Below are positions 17,051-25,732 of a stretch of DNA of 64,000 bases, in pieces. The notes beneath the pieces are model-generated. The model had not been told where the DNA came from. It saw only the letters and a program-made list of their open reading frames with translations, and searched no databases. The DNA is from Pseudomonas mendocina (lineage in GTDB: Bacteria > Pseudomonadota > Gammaproteobacteria > Pseudomonadales > Pseudomonadaceae), in assembly GCF_003008615.1 (NCBI RefSeq), contig NZ_CP027657.1:806001-870000 (forward strand). The letters run 5' to 3'. How positions within the stretch are numbered: the first letter of the stretch is position 1; each line of letters begins with the position of its first letter. Position numbers and translations under genes: made by a program.

Positions 17051-18388
17051 ATGATTCGTATGCCCCTGGCTTCCGCCAGCCTGCTGGCCATCGCCATTTC
17101 CCTCGCCGGCTGCGGTGAAGACAAAGCGCCTGCCAACCAAGCGGCGGCTCCGGCTGCCAGCACCGAGAGCACCGTCACCAGCGCAGCCGCCAAGGTCGAC
17201 GAAGCAGCTGCGCAGGCAGTAGTGAAGCACTACGCTGACCTGGCTCTGGCCGTATTCAGCGACGCAGCCAGCACCGGCAAGGCCCTGCAGAGCGCCGTGG
17301 ATGCCCTGCTCGCCGACCCGAGCGAGGCGACCCTGAAGGCTGCTCGTGAAGCCTGGCTGGCCGCGCGCGTACCGTACATGCAGACCGAAGTGTTCCGCTT
17401 CGGCAACCCGGTGGTGGACGAGTGGGAAGGTCAGCTCAACGCCTGGCCGCTGGACGAAGGCCTGATCGACTACGTCGCCGCCGACTACCAGCATGCGCTG
17501 GGCAACCCGGGCGCACAGGCCAACATCATCGCCAACACCGAAATCCAGGTGGGTGAAGACAAGATCGACGTCAGCGAAATCACCGGCGAGCTGCTGGCTA
17601 GCCTGAACGAGCTGGGCGGTTCCGAAGCCAACGTCGCCACCGGCTACCATGCCATCGAATTCCTGCTCTGGGGCCAGGATCTGAACGGCACCAACCCTGG
17701 CGCCGGCGAGCGTCCCTACACCGATTACCTGGTGGGCGAAGGCGCTACCGGTGGTCACAACGAGCGTCGCCGCACCTACCTGAAAGCTGCCACCGACCTG
17801 CTGGTCAGCGACCTGGACGAAATGGTCGAGCAGTGGAAAGACGGCGTCGAAGGTAACTACCGCAGCGAGCTGCTGGCCGACTCCGCCGAGAACGGTATGC
17901 GCAAGATGCTGTTCGGCATGGGCAGCCTGTCACTGGGCGAACTGGCCGGCGAGCGCATGAAAGTCGCGCTGGAAGCCAACTCCACCGAAGACGAGCACGA
18001 TTGCTTCAGCGACAACACCCACAACTCGCACTTCTACAATGGCCTGGGCATCCGCAACGTCTATCTGGGCGAGTACAAGAAAGCCGATGGCAGCACCCTG
18101 ACCGGCCCGAGCCTGTCTGAACTGGTCGCCAAAATCGACGCTCAGGCTGACAGCACCCTCAAGGCCGATCTGGACGCCACCCAGGCCGAACTGCAAAAGC
18201 TGGTCGACAGTGCCGAGAAGAACAACGTGCACTTCGATCAACTGATCGCAGCCGACAACGCCGAAGGTCAGGCTCTGGTTCGCGGCGCCATCGCTGCACT
18301 GGTCAAGCAGACCGGCGCTATCGAGCAGGCCGCCGGCAAGCTGGGCATCAGCGACCTGAACCCGGACACCGCCGATCACGAGTTCTGA
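17051..18388 (+). CDS. icmP: Imelysin-family lipoprotein (IcmP-like)
   Basis: The 445-residue protein has a lipoprotein signal ending ISLAGC (Cys about residue 21) and an imelysin domain from about residue 50 to 430. GYHAIEFLLWGQ contains the family HxxE motif. The P. aeruginosa relative IcmP (PA4370) was described as an insulin-cleaving metalloprotease, while other imelysins (EfeO type) take part in iron uptake; the actual substrate here is unknown. AAAGGA lies 7 bases before the ATG. The position near bifA and the lemA/GIDE pair matches PA4367-4370. A Fur-like dyad upstream suggests iron control. Confidence 0.85.
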   Translation: MIRMPLASASLLAIAISLAGCGEDKAPANQAAAPAASTESTVTSAAAKVDEAAAQAVVKHYADLALAVFSDAASTGKALQSAVDALLADPSEATLKAAREAWLAARVPYMQTEVFRFGNPVVDEWEGQLNAWPLDEGLIDYVAADYQHALGNPGAQANIIANTEIQVGEDKIDVSEITGELLASLNELGGSEANVATGYHAIEFLLWGQDLNGTNPGAGERPYTDYLVGEGATGGHNERRRTYLKAATDLLVSDLDEMVEQWKDGVEGNYRSELLADSAENGMRKMLFGMGSLSLGELAGERMKVALEANSTEDEHDCFSDNTHNSHFYNGLGIRNVYLGEYKKADGSTLTGPSLSELVAKIDAQADSTLKADLDATQAELQKLVDSAEKNNVHFDQLIAADNAEGQALVRGAIAALVKQTGAIEQAAGKLGISDLNPDTADHEF

Positions 18389-18407
18389 TCGAAACGCAGG
18401 GTTGAAC

Positions 18408-18441
18408 AACCGGCGCATCCGCAAGGAGCGCCGGTTTTTTT
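18408..18441 (+). terminator. Rho-independent terminator of the imelysin gene
   Basis: The stem AACCGGCGC (18408-18416) pairs with GCGCCGGTT (18428-18436) around an 11-base loop, followed by seven or more T residues. Confidence 0.85.
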
Positions 18442-18460
18442 ATGGCGGCTGTTACGCTCA

Positions 18461-18521
18461 GTAGGGTGCGCCGTGCGCACCGGGGAAATGCTCGGGCTGC
18501 TGGTGCGCACGGCGCTCCCTA
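18461..18521. repeat. Inverted pair of type 1 REP-like units
   Basis: GTAGGGTGCGCCGTGCGCACC (18461-18481) and its inverted relative GGTGCGCACGGCGCTCCCTA (18502-18521) face each other across 20 bases, a REPIN-like layout. It lies between convergent genes and touches the end of the AraC gene. Confidence 0.75.
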
Positions 18522-19361
18522 AGAATCCCCAACCACAACCCGCGCTACGCCGCTGCGGTATTCGCCAGGGCTGACGCCATAGACCTGCTTGAACTGCCGT
18601 GACAGATGACTCTGATCGGCAAAACCCAGCTGCATGGCGACCGCGACTGCCGAGCAACCGCCTTTGAGCAAGGCACGCGCCTGCTCCAGGCGTCGCTGTT
18701 TGAGCCAGGCATGCGGAGGCAGGCCAGTGGCGCGACGAAAAACCCGGGCGAAGTGAAAGGGCGACAGATTGACTGCACTCGCCAACTCTTCCAGCGAGGG
18801 TGGCTCGACCAGTCTTTCGGCGAGCATCTGCTTGGCGCACGAAACGGCCCAGGGCTCGCGGCCGGGCAACGGTGGCTCGGCTATTCGCGCATGACGCTGG
18901 AACAACGCCAGAATGGCTTCGCGCCAGGCCAGTTGCTGCTGCAATGCCTCAGCACCATCCTCGAGCAGGCGATGCAGATGCAGAAAGGCCGCATGCAGCT
19001 GCGGGTCATGCAGCACGCTGGAGTCGAATGACGGCATGCCGGCGCTGGCCAGACCGAGTTCCTGCAATGCACCCAGTACCTGGCCGTTGCTGGGGTAGAA
19101 CCCCCGGTAACGCCAACCATCTTCATGAGCCTTGGAACCGGTATGTACCTCATCCGGGTTGATCAGCACCATGCTGCCCTGCGGCGCCAAATGATCGCAG
19201 CCGCGATGGCGAAAGCGCTGGGCGCCGTGTTCGATCACGGTGAAGACGAAGCCCTCGTGCACATGAGGTGCGAAGCGTTGCTCGCGATAACGCGCCTGTA
19301 ACAGTTCTACCCCGGATAACGCCGAGGCCTGCCAGAAACGTGTGTGCTCGCGACTCGCCAT
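18519..19361 (-). CDS. AraC family transcriptional regulator
   Basis: The 280-residue protein has an N-terminal cupin-like sensing domain (HVHEGFVFTVIEHG; DHLAPQGSMVLINPDEVHTG) and a C-terminal AraC DNA-binding domain (about 175-275) with two helix-turn-helix units. PSLEELASAVNLSPFHFARVFRRATGLPPHAWL is the first and FADQSHLSRQFKQVYGVSPGEYR the second. The start at 19361 is five bases after the GNAT stop. An open frame continues upstream to 19412 but overlaps GNAT, so the shorter form is chosen. The ligand and targets are unknown; it probably forms an operon with the GNAT gene. Confidence 0.88.
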   Translation of the reverse strand: MASREHTRFWQASALSGVELLQARYREQRFAPHVHEGFVFTVIEHGAQRFRHRGCDHLAPQGSMVLINPDEVHTGSKAHEDGWRYRGFYPSNGQVLGALQELGLASAGMPSFDSSVLHDPQLHAAFLHLHRLLEDGAEALQQQLAWREAILALFQRHARIAEPPLPGREPWAVSCAKQMLAERLVEPPSLEELASAVNLSPFHFARVFRRATGLPPHAWLKQRRLEQARALLKGGCSAVAVAMQLGFADQSHLSRQFKQVYGVSPGEYRSGVARVVVGDS

Positions 19362-19366
19362 GAGGA

Positions 19367-19936
19367 TCAGGCGCCGAAGCGCGACTCCAGTGCTTCGCGC
19401 ACCTGCGGCCATTGCTGATCGGTGATGCTGTACAGCACGGTGTCGTCGAGACGTCCATCGGCCAGGCGACGATGATTGCGCAGCAGCCCTTCACGCACGG
19501 CACCGAGCTTTTCGATGGCGCGCTGCGAGCGCAGGTTGCTGGCTGCGGTCTTCAGTTGCACGCGCACCATGCCCCAGTTGTCGAAGGCATGCTTGAGCAT
19601 CAGGTACTTGATGCTGGTGTTCAGCCCACTGCCATGCTGGCTGCGATCGAGCCAGGTCCAGCCAATTTCACAGGCCGGCAGCGTGTTCATGAAATCAGCG
19701 AAACGAGTCGTCCCCACCAGCACGTCGCCGAGCCGGATGACGAACGGCAGTGCGCGCTGCTCGCGCAGATCGGCCAGCGCGCTGCGATACCAATCCAGAC
19801 GCTGAGTACCACTCATGTAAAGCAGCTCTTCGCGATTGGCCTCGGCCAGCGCCACCAATGCAGGAATATCGGCATCGGCCAGCGGTTCCAGGCGTAAAGC
19901 ACCACGTTGCAGCGTGACCAGTTGCGGCTTGAACAT
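19367..19936 (-). CDS. GNAT family N-acetyltransferase (RimJ/RimL type)
   Basis: The 189-residue protein has the GNAT fold of the RimJ/RimL subgroup: LRLEPLADADIPALVALAEAN at the N-terminus, EIGWTWLDRSQHGSGLNTSIKYLMLKHAF with the acetyl-CoA loop region, and VRVQLKTAASNLRSQRAIEKLGAVREGLLRNH. Such enzymes transfer acetyl groups to protein N-termini, amino acids or drugs; the substrate is not evident. AGGAGG is 7 bases from the ATG, a strong ribosome site. The AraC gene follows with a five-base gap. Confidence 0.88.
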   Translation of the reverse strand: MFKPQLVTLQRGALRLEPLADADIPALVALAEANREELLYMSGTQRLDWYRSALADLREQRALPFVIRLGDVLVGTTRFADFMNTLPACEIGWTWLDRSQHGSGLNTSIKYLMLKHAFDNWGMVRVQLKTAASNLRSQRAIEKLGAVREGLLRNHRRLADGRLDDTVLYSITDQQWPQVREALESRFGA

Positions 19937-20137
19937 TAGGATCCCTCCTGAGTCCCAGATCGATCACGCTATCAGGCGCCCGACTCCGACACAATCGACC
20001 CGTGCCGCAAAGCCCGGCAGCCACCGTGCGACCTTGGTCGCAGCCGACAGTGCGCTGCTTTGTGCAACACTGCATTATCGTCCGCCTCGCCCACCGGCGC
20101 TGGCCGTTCTCGTTCCTTGCTGCGTTCTGGAGTTCGC

Positions 20138-23100
20138 ATGTCGCTGTCCCCTGGGCTGATTGCCGCGGTCGCGCTGATCTACATGACCATCCTCTTCGCC
20201 ATCGCGTTCTACGGCGACCGTCGTAGCACGCCGATGTCGCCGAAGGTTCGCGCCTGGGTCTACAGCCTGTCACTGGCGGTGTACTGCACGAGCTGGACAT
20301 TCTTCGGTGCGGTGGGCCAGGCGGCCGAGCAGCTGTGGTCGTTCCTGCCGATCTACTTGGGGCCGATCATCCTGTTGCTGACCATGCCCTGGGTGCTGCA
20401 GAAGATGGTCATGATCAGCAAGCAGGAAAACATCACCTCCATCGCCGACTTCATCGCCGCCCGTTATGGCAAGTCGCAACCGCTGGCTATCGTCGTCGCA
20501 CTGATCTGTCTGGTCGGCGTGTTGCCCTATATCGCCCTGCAGCTCAAGGGCATCGTGCTCGGCGTCAACCTGCTGATTGGCGTGCACGCCCAGGACACCG
20601 GCACCAGTGCGCAGGACACCGCGCTGATCGTGTCGCTGGCCCTGGCGCTGTTCACCATCCTGTTCGGCACGCGCAACCTGGACGTCACCGAGCACCACCG
20701 GGGCATGGTGCTGGCCATCGCCTTCGAGTCGCTGGTCAAACTGCTGGCCTTCCTCGCCGTCGGCGCCTTCGTCACCTTCGGCCTTTACAACGGTTTCAAT
20801 GACCTGATAGCACAGGCGCACAACACCCGAGAGCTCGATGCCTTCTGGAGCGAGGCCGTGAACTGGCCCGCCATGCTGGTACAGACAGGTATGGCGATGA
20901 TCGCCATCATCTGCCTGCCACGGCAGTTCCATGTCACCGTGGTAGAGAACATCGAACCCAAGGATCTGCGCCTGGCGCGCTGGGTGTTTCCAGCCTATCT
21001 GGTACTGGCCGCCCTGTTCGTGGTGCCCATCGCGCTGGCCGGACAGATGCTGTTACCGGCAGGCGTGACCCCGGACTCCTTCGTCATCAGCCTGCCGCTG
21101 GCCGAGGCGCATCCTGGCCTGGCGGTACTGGCTTTCATCGGCGGCGCTTCAGCCGCCACTGGCATGGTGATCGTCGCCTCCGTGGCCCTGTCGACCATGA
21201 TTTCCAACGACATGCTGCTGCCCTGGCTGTTGCGCCGGCAGAGCACCGAGCGCCCGTTCGAAGCCTTCCGCCACTGGATGCTCACGGCACGTCGCGTCAG
21301 CATTGTACTGATCCTGCTGTTGGCTTACGTCTGCTACCGCCTGCTCGGTGAGGGCGCCAGCCTGGCCACCATCGGCCAGGTATCGTTCGCCGCCATCGGC
21401 CAGCTGGCGCCGGCTATGTTCGGTGCCCTGGTATGGAAGCAGGCCAACCGTCGTGGCGTGTTCGCCGGGTTGATCCTGGGTTCCATGCTGTGGTTCTACA
21501 CCTTGGTGCTGCCGTTGGTGGCACGTGGCATGGGCTGGTCGCTGGAGAGTTTCCCCGCGCTGACCACCCTGCTCTACGCACCAATCGGCCTGCATGTCGA
21601 TCCGCTGACCCGCGGTGTCGTGCTCTCGCTGGCCGGCAACTTCCTGCTGTTCGCCTGGGTTTCCTGGTTCTCCCGCACGCGGGTGTCCGAGCACTGGCAG
21701 GCCGGGCGCTTCATCGGTCACGACCTTGGCACCAAACCCAGCAGTCGCAGCCTGCTGGCGGTTCAGGTAGCCGACCTGTTGATGCTGGCCAGCCGCTTCG
21801 TTGGCGAGGAGCGCGCACGCAAGAGCTTCCTGCGCTTCGCTCAACGCCAGAGCAAAGGCAAGGAATTCGACCCCAACCAACCGGCCAACAGCGAATGGAT
21901 CGCGCATACCGAGCGCCTGCTTGCCGGCGTGCTCGGTGCATCGAGCACGCGCGCGGTGGTCAAGGCGGCCATCGAAGGCCGCGAAATGCAGGTCGAGGAT
22001 GTGGTGCGCATCGTCGACGAGGCCAGTGAGGTCATGCAGTTCAACCGCGCCCTGCTGCAGGGCGCGATCGAAAACATTACCCAGGGCATCAGCGTGGTCG
22101 ATCAGAACCTGCGCCTGGTGGCCTGGAACCACCGCTATCTGGAACTGTTCGAGTACCCCGAGGGGCTGATCTACGTCGGCCGCCCCATCGCCGAGATCAT
22201 CCGTTTCAATGCCGAACGCGGCATGCTCGGCGGCGGCGATGTCGAGGAGAACGTCGCCAAGCGCCTGTACTGGATGCGCCAGGGCACCGCGCATAGCTAC
22301 GAGCGGGTCTTCCCCAATGGACGGGTGATCGAGCTGATCGGCAATCCGATGCCCGGTGGCGGCTTCGTCATGAGCTTCACCGACATCACCGAATTCCGTC
22401 AGGCCGAGCGTGCCCTCAAGGAAGCCAATGAGAGCCTGGAACGTCGCGTCGCCGAGCGAACCCAGGAACTGTCGCAGCTCAACCAGGCGCTGAGTGAAGC
22501 AAAAGCCCACGCCGAAGCGGCCAACCAGTCCAAGACCCGCTTTCTTGCAGCCGTCAGCCATGACCTGATGCAACCGCTCAACGCTGCGCGTCTGTTCTCC
22601 GCCGCACTGGCGCATCAGGATGATGCGCTGCCGGTGGAGGCGCAGGAGCTGGTACGCCACCTGGATAGCTCACTGCGCTCGGCCGAGGATCTGATCACCG
22701 ACCTGCTGGATATTTCGCGCCTGGAAAACGGCCGGATCACCCCTGATCGCCACCCCTTCGCCCTGGCCAATCTGTTCGACACCCTCGCTGCCGAATTTGG
22801 CGTGCTGGCCACCGAACAGGGTATCGACCTGCGCGTACGGGGCAGCCGGCAGTGGATCGACAGCGACATCAAGCTGCTGCGCCGCATCCTGCAGAATTTC
22901 CTGACCAACGCCTTCCGCTACGCCAAGGGTCGCGTGGTGCTCGGCGTACGCCGTGAAGGCCAGCACCTGCGACTCGAAGTCTGGGACTGCGGCCCCGGCA
23001 TTCCCGAGGACAAGCGCAAGGTGATCTTCGAGGAATTCAAACGCCTCGACAGCCACCAGACCCGCGCCGAAAAAGGTCTGGGCCTGGGTCTGGCGATTGC

Positions 23101-23626
23101 CGACGGCCTGTGCCGCGTACTCTCCCATCGCCTGGAAGTGCGTTCCTGGCCTGGCAAGGGCAGCGTGTTCAGCGTCAGCGTACCGCTGGTGCAGAAACCC
23201 GCCTCCCGTCCTCAGGCACAGGCCACCCAGGCCGTGCATGGTCAACCGCTGCAGGGTACCCAGGTGCTGTGCATCGACAACGAGGACAGCATCCTCACCG
23301 GCATGCACAGCCTGCTGTCGCGCTGGGGTTGCCAGGTGTGGACGGCGCGCAACCGCCTGGAGTGCGAGCACTTGCTGAGCGAGGAAGTACGCCCGCAACT
23401 GGCCCTGATCGACTATCACCTCGACGAAGGTGAAACCGGTACCGAGCTGATGGCCTGGCTACGTACGCGCATGGGCGAGCCCATGCCGGGCGTGGTGATC
23501 AGCGCCGACGGCCGCCCTGAGCTGGTGGCAGAAGTGCACGCCGCTGGCCTCGACTATCTGCCCAAGCCAGTCAAGCCTGCCGCCCTGCGCGCCTTGCTCA
23601 GTCGCCATCTGACCTTGCGCGGCTAA
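20138..23626 (+). CDS. Hybrid sensor histidine kinase with sodium/solute symporter domain
   Basis: The 1162-residue protein has an N-terminal SSS-type membrane domain of about 13 helices (about 5-510). A PAS domain follows (about 630-750, ENITQGISVVDQNLRLVAWNHRYLELF), then a coiled coil and HisKA with the phospho-His in FLAAVSHDLMQPLNAARLF (about 810). HATPase motifs are LLRRILQNFLTNAFRYAKG and KGLGLGLAIADGL. A C-terminal receiver domain (about 1040-1160) has the likely phospho-Asp in LALIDYHLDEGETG. It resembles CbrA but adds a receiver domain, like PA3271. GGAG is 5 bases before the ATG at 20138; the frame is open further upstream without a good start. No response regulator gene is adjacent. 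Confidence 0.92.
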   Translation: MSLSPGLIAAVALIYMTILFAIAFYGDRRSTPMSPKVRAWVYSLSLAVYCTSWTFFGAVGQAAEQLWSFLPIYLGPIILLLTMPWVLQKMVMISKQENITSIADFIAARYGKSQPLAIVVALICLVGVLPYIALQLKGIVLGVNLLIGVHAQDTGTSAQDTALIVSLALALFTILFGTRNLDVTEHHRGMVLAIAFESLVKLLAFLAVGAFVTFGLYNGFNDLIAQAHNTRELDAFWSEAVNWPAMLVQTGMAMIAIICLPRQFHVTVVENIEPKDLRLARWVFPAYLVLAALFVVPIALAGQMLLPAGVTPDSFVISLPLAEAHPGLAVLAFIGGASAATGMVIVASVALSTMISNDMLLPWLLRRQSTERPFEAFRHWMLTARRVSIVLILLLAYVCYRLLGEGASLATIGQVSFAAIGQLAPAMFGALVWKQANRRGVFAGLILGSMLWFYTLVLPLVARGMGWSLESFPALTTLLYAPIGLHVDPLTRGVVLSLAGNFLLFAWVSWFSRTRVSEHWQAGRFIGHDLGTKPSSRSLLAVQVADLLMLASRFVGEERARKSFLRFAQRQSKGKEFDPNQPANSEWIAHTERLLAGVLGASSTRAVVKAAIEGREMQVEDVVRIVDEASEVMQFNRALLQGAIENITQGISVVDQNLRLVAWNHRYLELFEYPEGLIYVGRPIAEIIRFNAERGMLGGGDVEENVAKRLYWMRQGTAHSYERVFPNGRVIELIGNPMPGGGFVMSFTDITEFRQAERALKEANESLERRVAERTQELSQLNQALSEAKAHAEAANQSKTRFLAAVSHDLMQPLNAARLFSAALAHQDDALPVEAQELVRHLDSSLRSAEDLITDLLDISRLENGRITPDRHPFALANLFDTLAAEFGVLATEQGIDLRVRGSRQWIDSDIKLLRRILQNFLTNAFRYAKGRVVLGVRREGQHLRLEVWDCGPGIPEDKRKVIFEEFKRLDSHQTRAEKGLGLGLAIADGLCRVLSHRLEVRSWPGKGSVFSVSVPLVQKPASRPQAQATQAVHGQPLQGTQVLCIDNEDSILTGMHSLLSRWGCQVWTARNRLECEHLLSEEVRPQLALIDYHLDEGETGTELMAWLRTRMGEPMPGVVISADGRPELVAEVHAAGLDYLPKPVKPAALRALLSRHLTLRG

Positions 23627-23701
23627 CGGTGAGAGTATCCAGATGCCATCCGGGAGATCGTCCAGGCTACGGATAACTTCCGAGCCTGGGCAGATGCGAC
23701 G

Positions 23702-24514
23702 CTAGTTGCGCTGCAGGAATCCCTGCAGCAACTGGTGCACCCGCTCGCTCAGTTCACGATTGGCCGCCACCGGCAGACCACGCGCCAGCTCGGCTTCGAC
23801 CACCTGCTCGACCAGCGGTCGCAATTGCAGCAACTGGGCGCTGAGGCCTTCCAACTGGTCGGCACGGGGCAACGAGCTCTGCAGCAGCGGGTTGACCAGA
23901 TGTCCGACGATCATCTGCACGATGCCTGTGGACACCTGCTCGACATGCCGGCGAATCGACTCCAGTTCATCGAGCAGCGCCGGCAGCGGGATACCGGCGC
24001 GATACAACTCCACGCCAGCAGCGAACAGACGCGGGCTGGGTACGCTCAGGTGATCGCCGGCAAATTGCAGCAACCCCATGGCCTGAGCGCGATCGATCAC
24101 GGCATCATCCAGATCGTCGCCAAAGATCGCCTGCAACTCGGCGAACTCCAGCCGTCCCGGCTGCTCGGGCTCACCCGGGCCGCGAATGGCCTGCTCGAGC
24201 CCCAGCACATGAGCCAGATCACGGCCCTGCGCCCATGCCTCGAACAACTCGCGAATACTGGCGATGCTATAGCCACGCTCGAGCAACTGGCCGATCAGGC
24301 GCAAACGCGCCAGATGCTCACCGCTATAAATGCCGACGCGCCCACGGCGCTCGGGCGGCGGTAGCAGGCCACGATCCTGATAGGCGCGCACATTACGCAC
24401 AGTGGTCTGCGCCGCCTGCGCCAGTTCGTCCACCGTGTATTCGGCGGCGACTGCCGCAGCCACGGGTGCGGCGCTACTCAGAAGGCGTTGGAAAAATGCG
24501 GAGGCTTGAGTCAT
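23702..24514 (-). CDS. MerR family transcriptional regulator
   Basis: The 270-residue protein has an alanine-rich N-terminal extension of about 25 residues. The MerR winged helix-turn-helix (about 26-95) follows: YTVDELAQAAQTTVRNVRAYQDRGLLPPPERRGRVGIYSGEHLARLRLIGQLLERGYSIASI. The C-terminal 150 residues are helical with no cysteine metal site and no recognisable cobalamin motif, so the effector is unknown. The start at 24514 (MTQASAFF) is preferred over 24541. It is divergent from a two-gene hydrolase operon, with a perfect 13-bp inverted repeat in the gap that is its likely operator. Confidence 0.87.
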   Translation of the reverse strand: MTQASAFFQRLLSSAAPVAAAVAAEYTVDELAQAAQTTVRNVRAYQDRGLLPPPERRGRVGIYSGEHLARLRLIGQLLERGYSIASIRELFEAWAQGRDLAHVLGLEQAIRGPGEPEQPGRLEFAELQAIFGDDLDDAVIDRAQAMGLLQFAGDHLSVPSPRLFAAGVELYRAGIPLPALLDELESIRRHVEQVSTGIVQMIVGHLVNPLLQSSLPRADQLEGLSAQLLQLRPLVEQVVEAELARGLPVAANRELSERVHQLLQGFLQRN

Positions 24515-24716
24515 GGCGCGATCATAGCCCTGCGCCAGCAAGGCTCACAACCGCCCCAACCAAGGGCTGGACTTGCTCGCAGCTGCCGCCTAGGAAACCC
24601 GCTAATTGCACCAGCAAGGCCGATTCCAGAGCACCTGGCACCTTGAGGTAACGCCGTAACGCTCCACTGCCACTTGATCTCGGGATGACTAGGCAAGTGC
24701 GCGTGGGCGCACAACA

Positions 24717-24748
24717 ATGACGATTACATCAAACAATGTAATCGTCAT
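24717..24748. promoter_or_regulatory. Perfect 13-bp inverted repeat, probable operator
   Basis: ATGACGATTACAT (24717-24729) and ATGTAATCGTCAT (24736-24748) are exact inverted copies separated by CAAACA. The site lies between the divergent MerR gene and the hydrolase operon, 48 bases before the hydrolase start codon. A dyad of this kind is what a dimeric MerR regulator binds. It is not followed by a T run, so a terminator is less likely. Confidence 0.65.
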
Positions 24749-24764
24749 CTCCCTGGAGCCTGCC

Positions 24765-24803
24765 ATGTACCTGCTCGCTATCCGCCTGGGCCTTGCATCA
24801 TGA
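24765..24803 (+). CDS. Possible 12-residue leader peptide overlapping the hydrolase start
   Basis: ATG at 24765 opens a 12-codon frame (MYLLAIRLGLAS) ending in the TGA at 24801-24803, which overlaps the hydrolase ATG as ATGA. CTGGAG lies 6-7 bases before this ATG, whereas the hydrolase start has no clear Shine-Dalgarno sequence of its own. This would be a coupling or leader peptide. It is a sequence-based inference with no homology support. Confidence 0.35.
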   Translation: MYLLAIRLGLAS

Positions 24804-25732
24804 ATGCGCCACTGCAACGCCATGCATTGCCGCCGCAACAGGTGTGCGTTCACAGCGACGACCTGTGCCTGCAAGCCTACATCTGGGACAAGGCAGACGC
24901 ACCGACCCTGCTGCTGGTGCATGGCTATCCGGACAATCATGAGATCTGGCTACCACTGGTTCGCGAGCTGGCAGCCGACTACCGCATCGTCGCCTATGAC
25001 GTGCGCGGCTGTGGTGCCTCCCAGGTGCCGAAGCGTCTGCGTGACTATCGCCTGGAACAGTTGGCGCGCGACCTTGAAGCAGTGGTAAAGGCCACCAGCG
25101 CGGATCGCCCGGTGCACCTGATCGCCCATGACTGGGGCTCGATCCAGAGCTGGGAGGCGGTGACCGAGCCACGCATCCAGCCGCTGCTGGCGTCCTACAC
25201 CAGCATTTCCGGCCCCTGTCTCGACCATGTCGGCCACTGGATGCGCGAACGTCTGACCTTGCGTCGCCCAAAGGCATTGCTACAAGCGCTGGGGCAGCTG
25301 CTCAGTTCCTGGTACATCGTCTTCTTCCACATCCCGCTGTTGCCGGAGCTGTGCTGGCGCCTGGGCCTGGATCGCGCCTGGCCCTGGCTGTTGCGTCGCC
25401 TCGAAGGCATACGCAACCTGCAGGCGAGCCGCACGCAACGCGCTGATGGCATGCGCGGCGTGCAGTTGTACCGCGCCAACTTCATTCGCAGTCTGCTGCG
25501 CCCACGCAGCCGCAGCACCCGCGTCCCGCTGCAACTGATCGTGCCGCTGAACGACCGTTTCGTGCGCCCACAGCTGTTCGACGACCTGCAGCATTGGGCG
25601 CCACTGCTGAGCCGCCGCGAAGTCCGCGCCGGCCATTGGCAGTTGCTGGCCGAGCCCACCGCCCTGGCCGGCTGGGTGCGTGAATACGTGAACAAACTGG
25701 AACAGGCACGCCCCCACGAGGCTCGCACATGA
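24800..25732 (+). CDS. Alpha/beta hydrolase, epoxide hydrolase/dehalogenase-like
   Basis: The 310-residue protein has the alpha/beta hydrolase core. LLLVHGYPDNHEIW carries the HGxP oxyanion motif. HLIAHDWGSIQSWE has Asp at the nucleophile elbow (HDWG) instead of Ser, as in epoxide hydrolases and haloalkane dehalogenases. AGHWQLLAEP supplies the catalytic His near the C-terminus. A basic cap region lies around 130-230. The substrate is unknown. The downstream gene overlaps by ATGA, so the pair forms an operon, probably controlled by the divergent MerR regulator. Confidence 0.85.
   Translation: MNAPLQRHALPPQQVCVHSDDLCLQAYIWDKADAPTLLLVHGYPDNHEIWLPLVRELAADYRIVAYDVRGCGASQVPKRLRDYRLEQLARDLEAVVKATSADRPVHLIAHDWGSIQSWEAVTEPRIQPLLASYTSISGPCLDHVGHWMRERLTLRRPKALLQALGQLLSSWYIVFFHIPLLPELCWRLGLDRAWPWLLRRLEGIRNLQASRTQRADGMRGVQLYRANFIRSLLRPRSRSTRVPLQLIVPLNDRFVRPQLFDDLQHWAPLLSRREVRAGHWQLLAEPTALAGWVREYVNKLEQARPHEART

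Noticed and set aside
21149..22660. 503-codon minus-strand frame opposite the hybrid histidine kinase
   Set aside because: Antisense to well-defined PAS, HisKA and symporter domains; high-GC third-position artefact.
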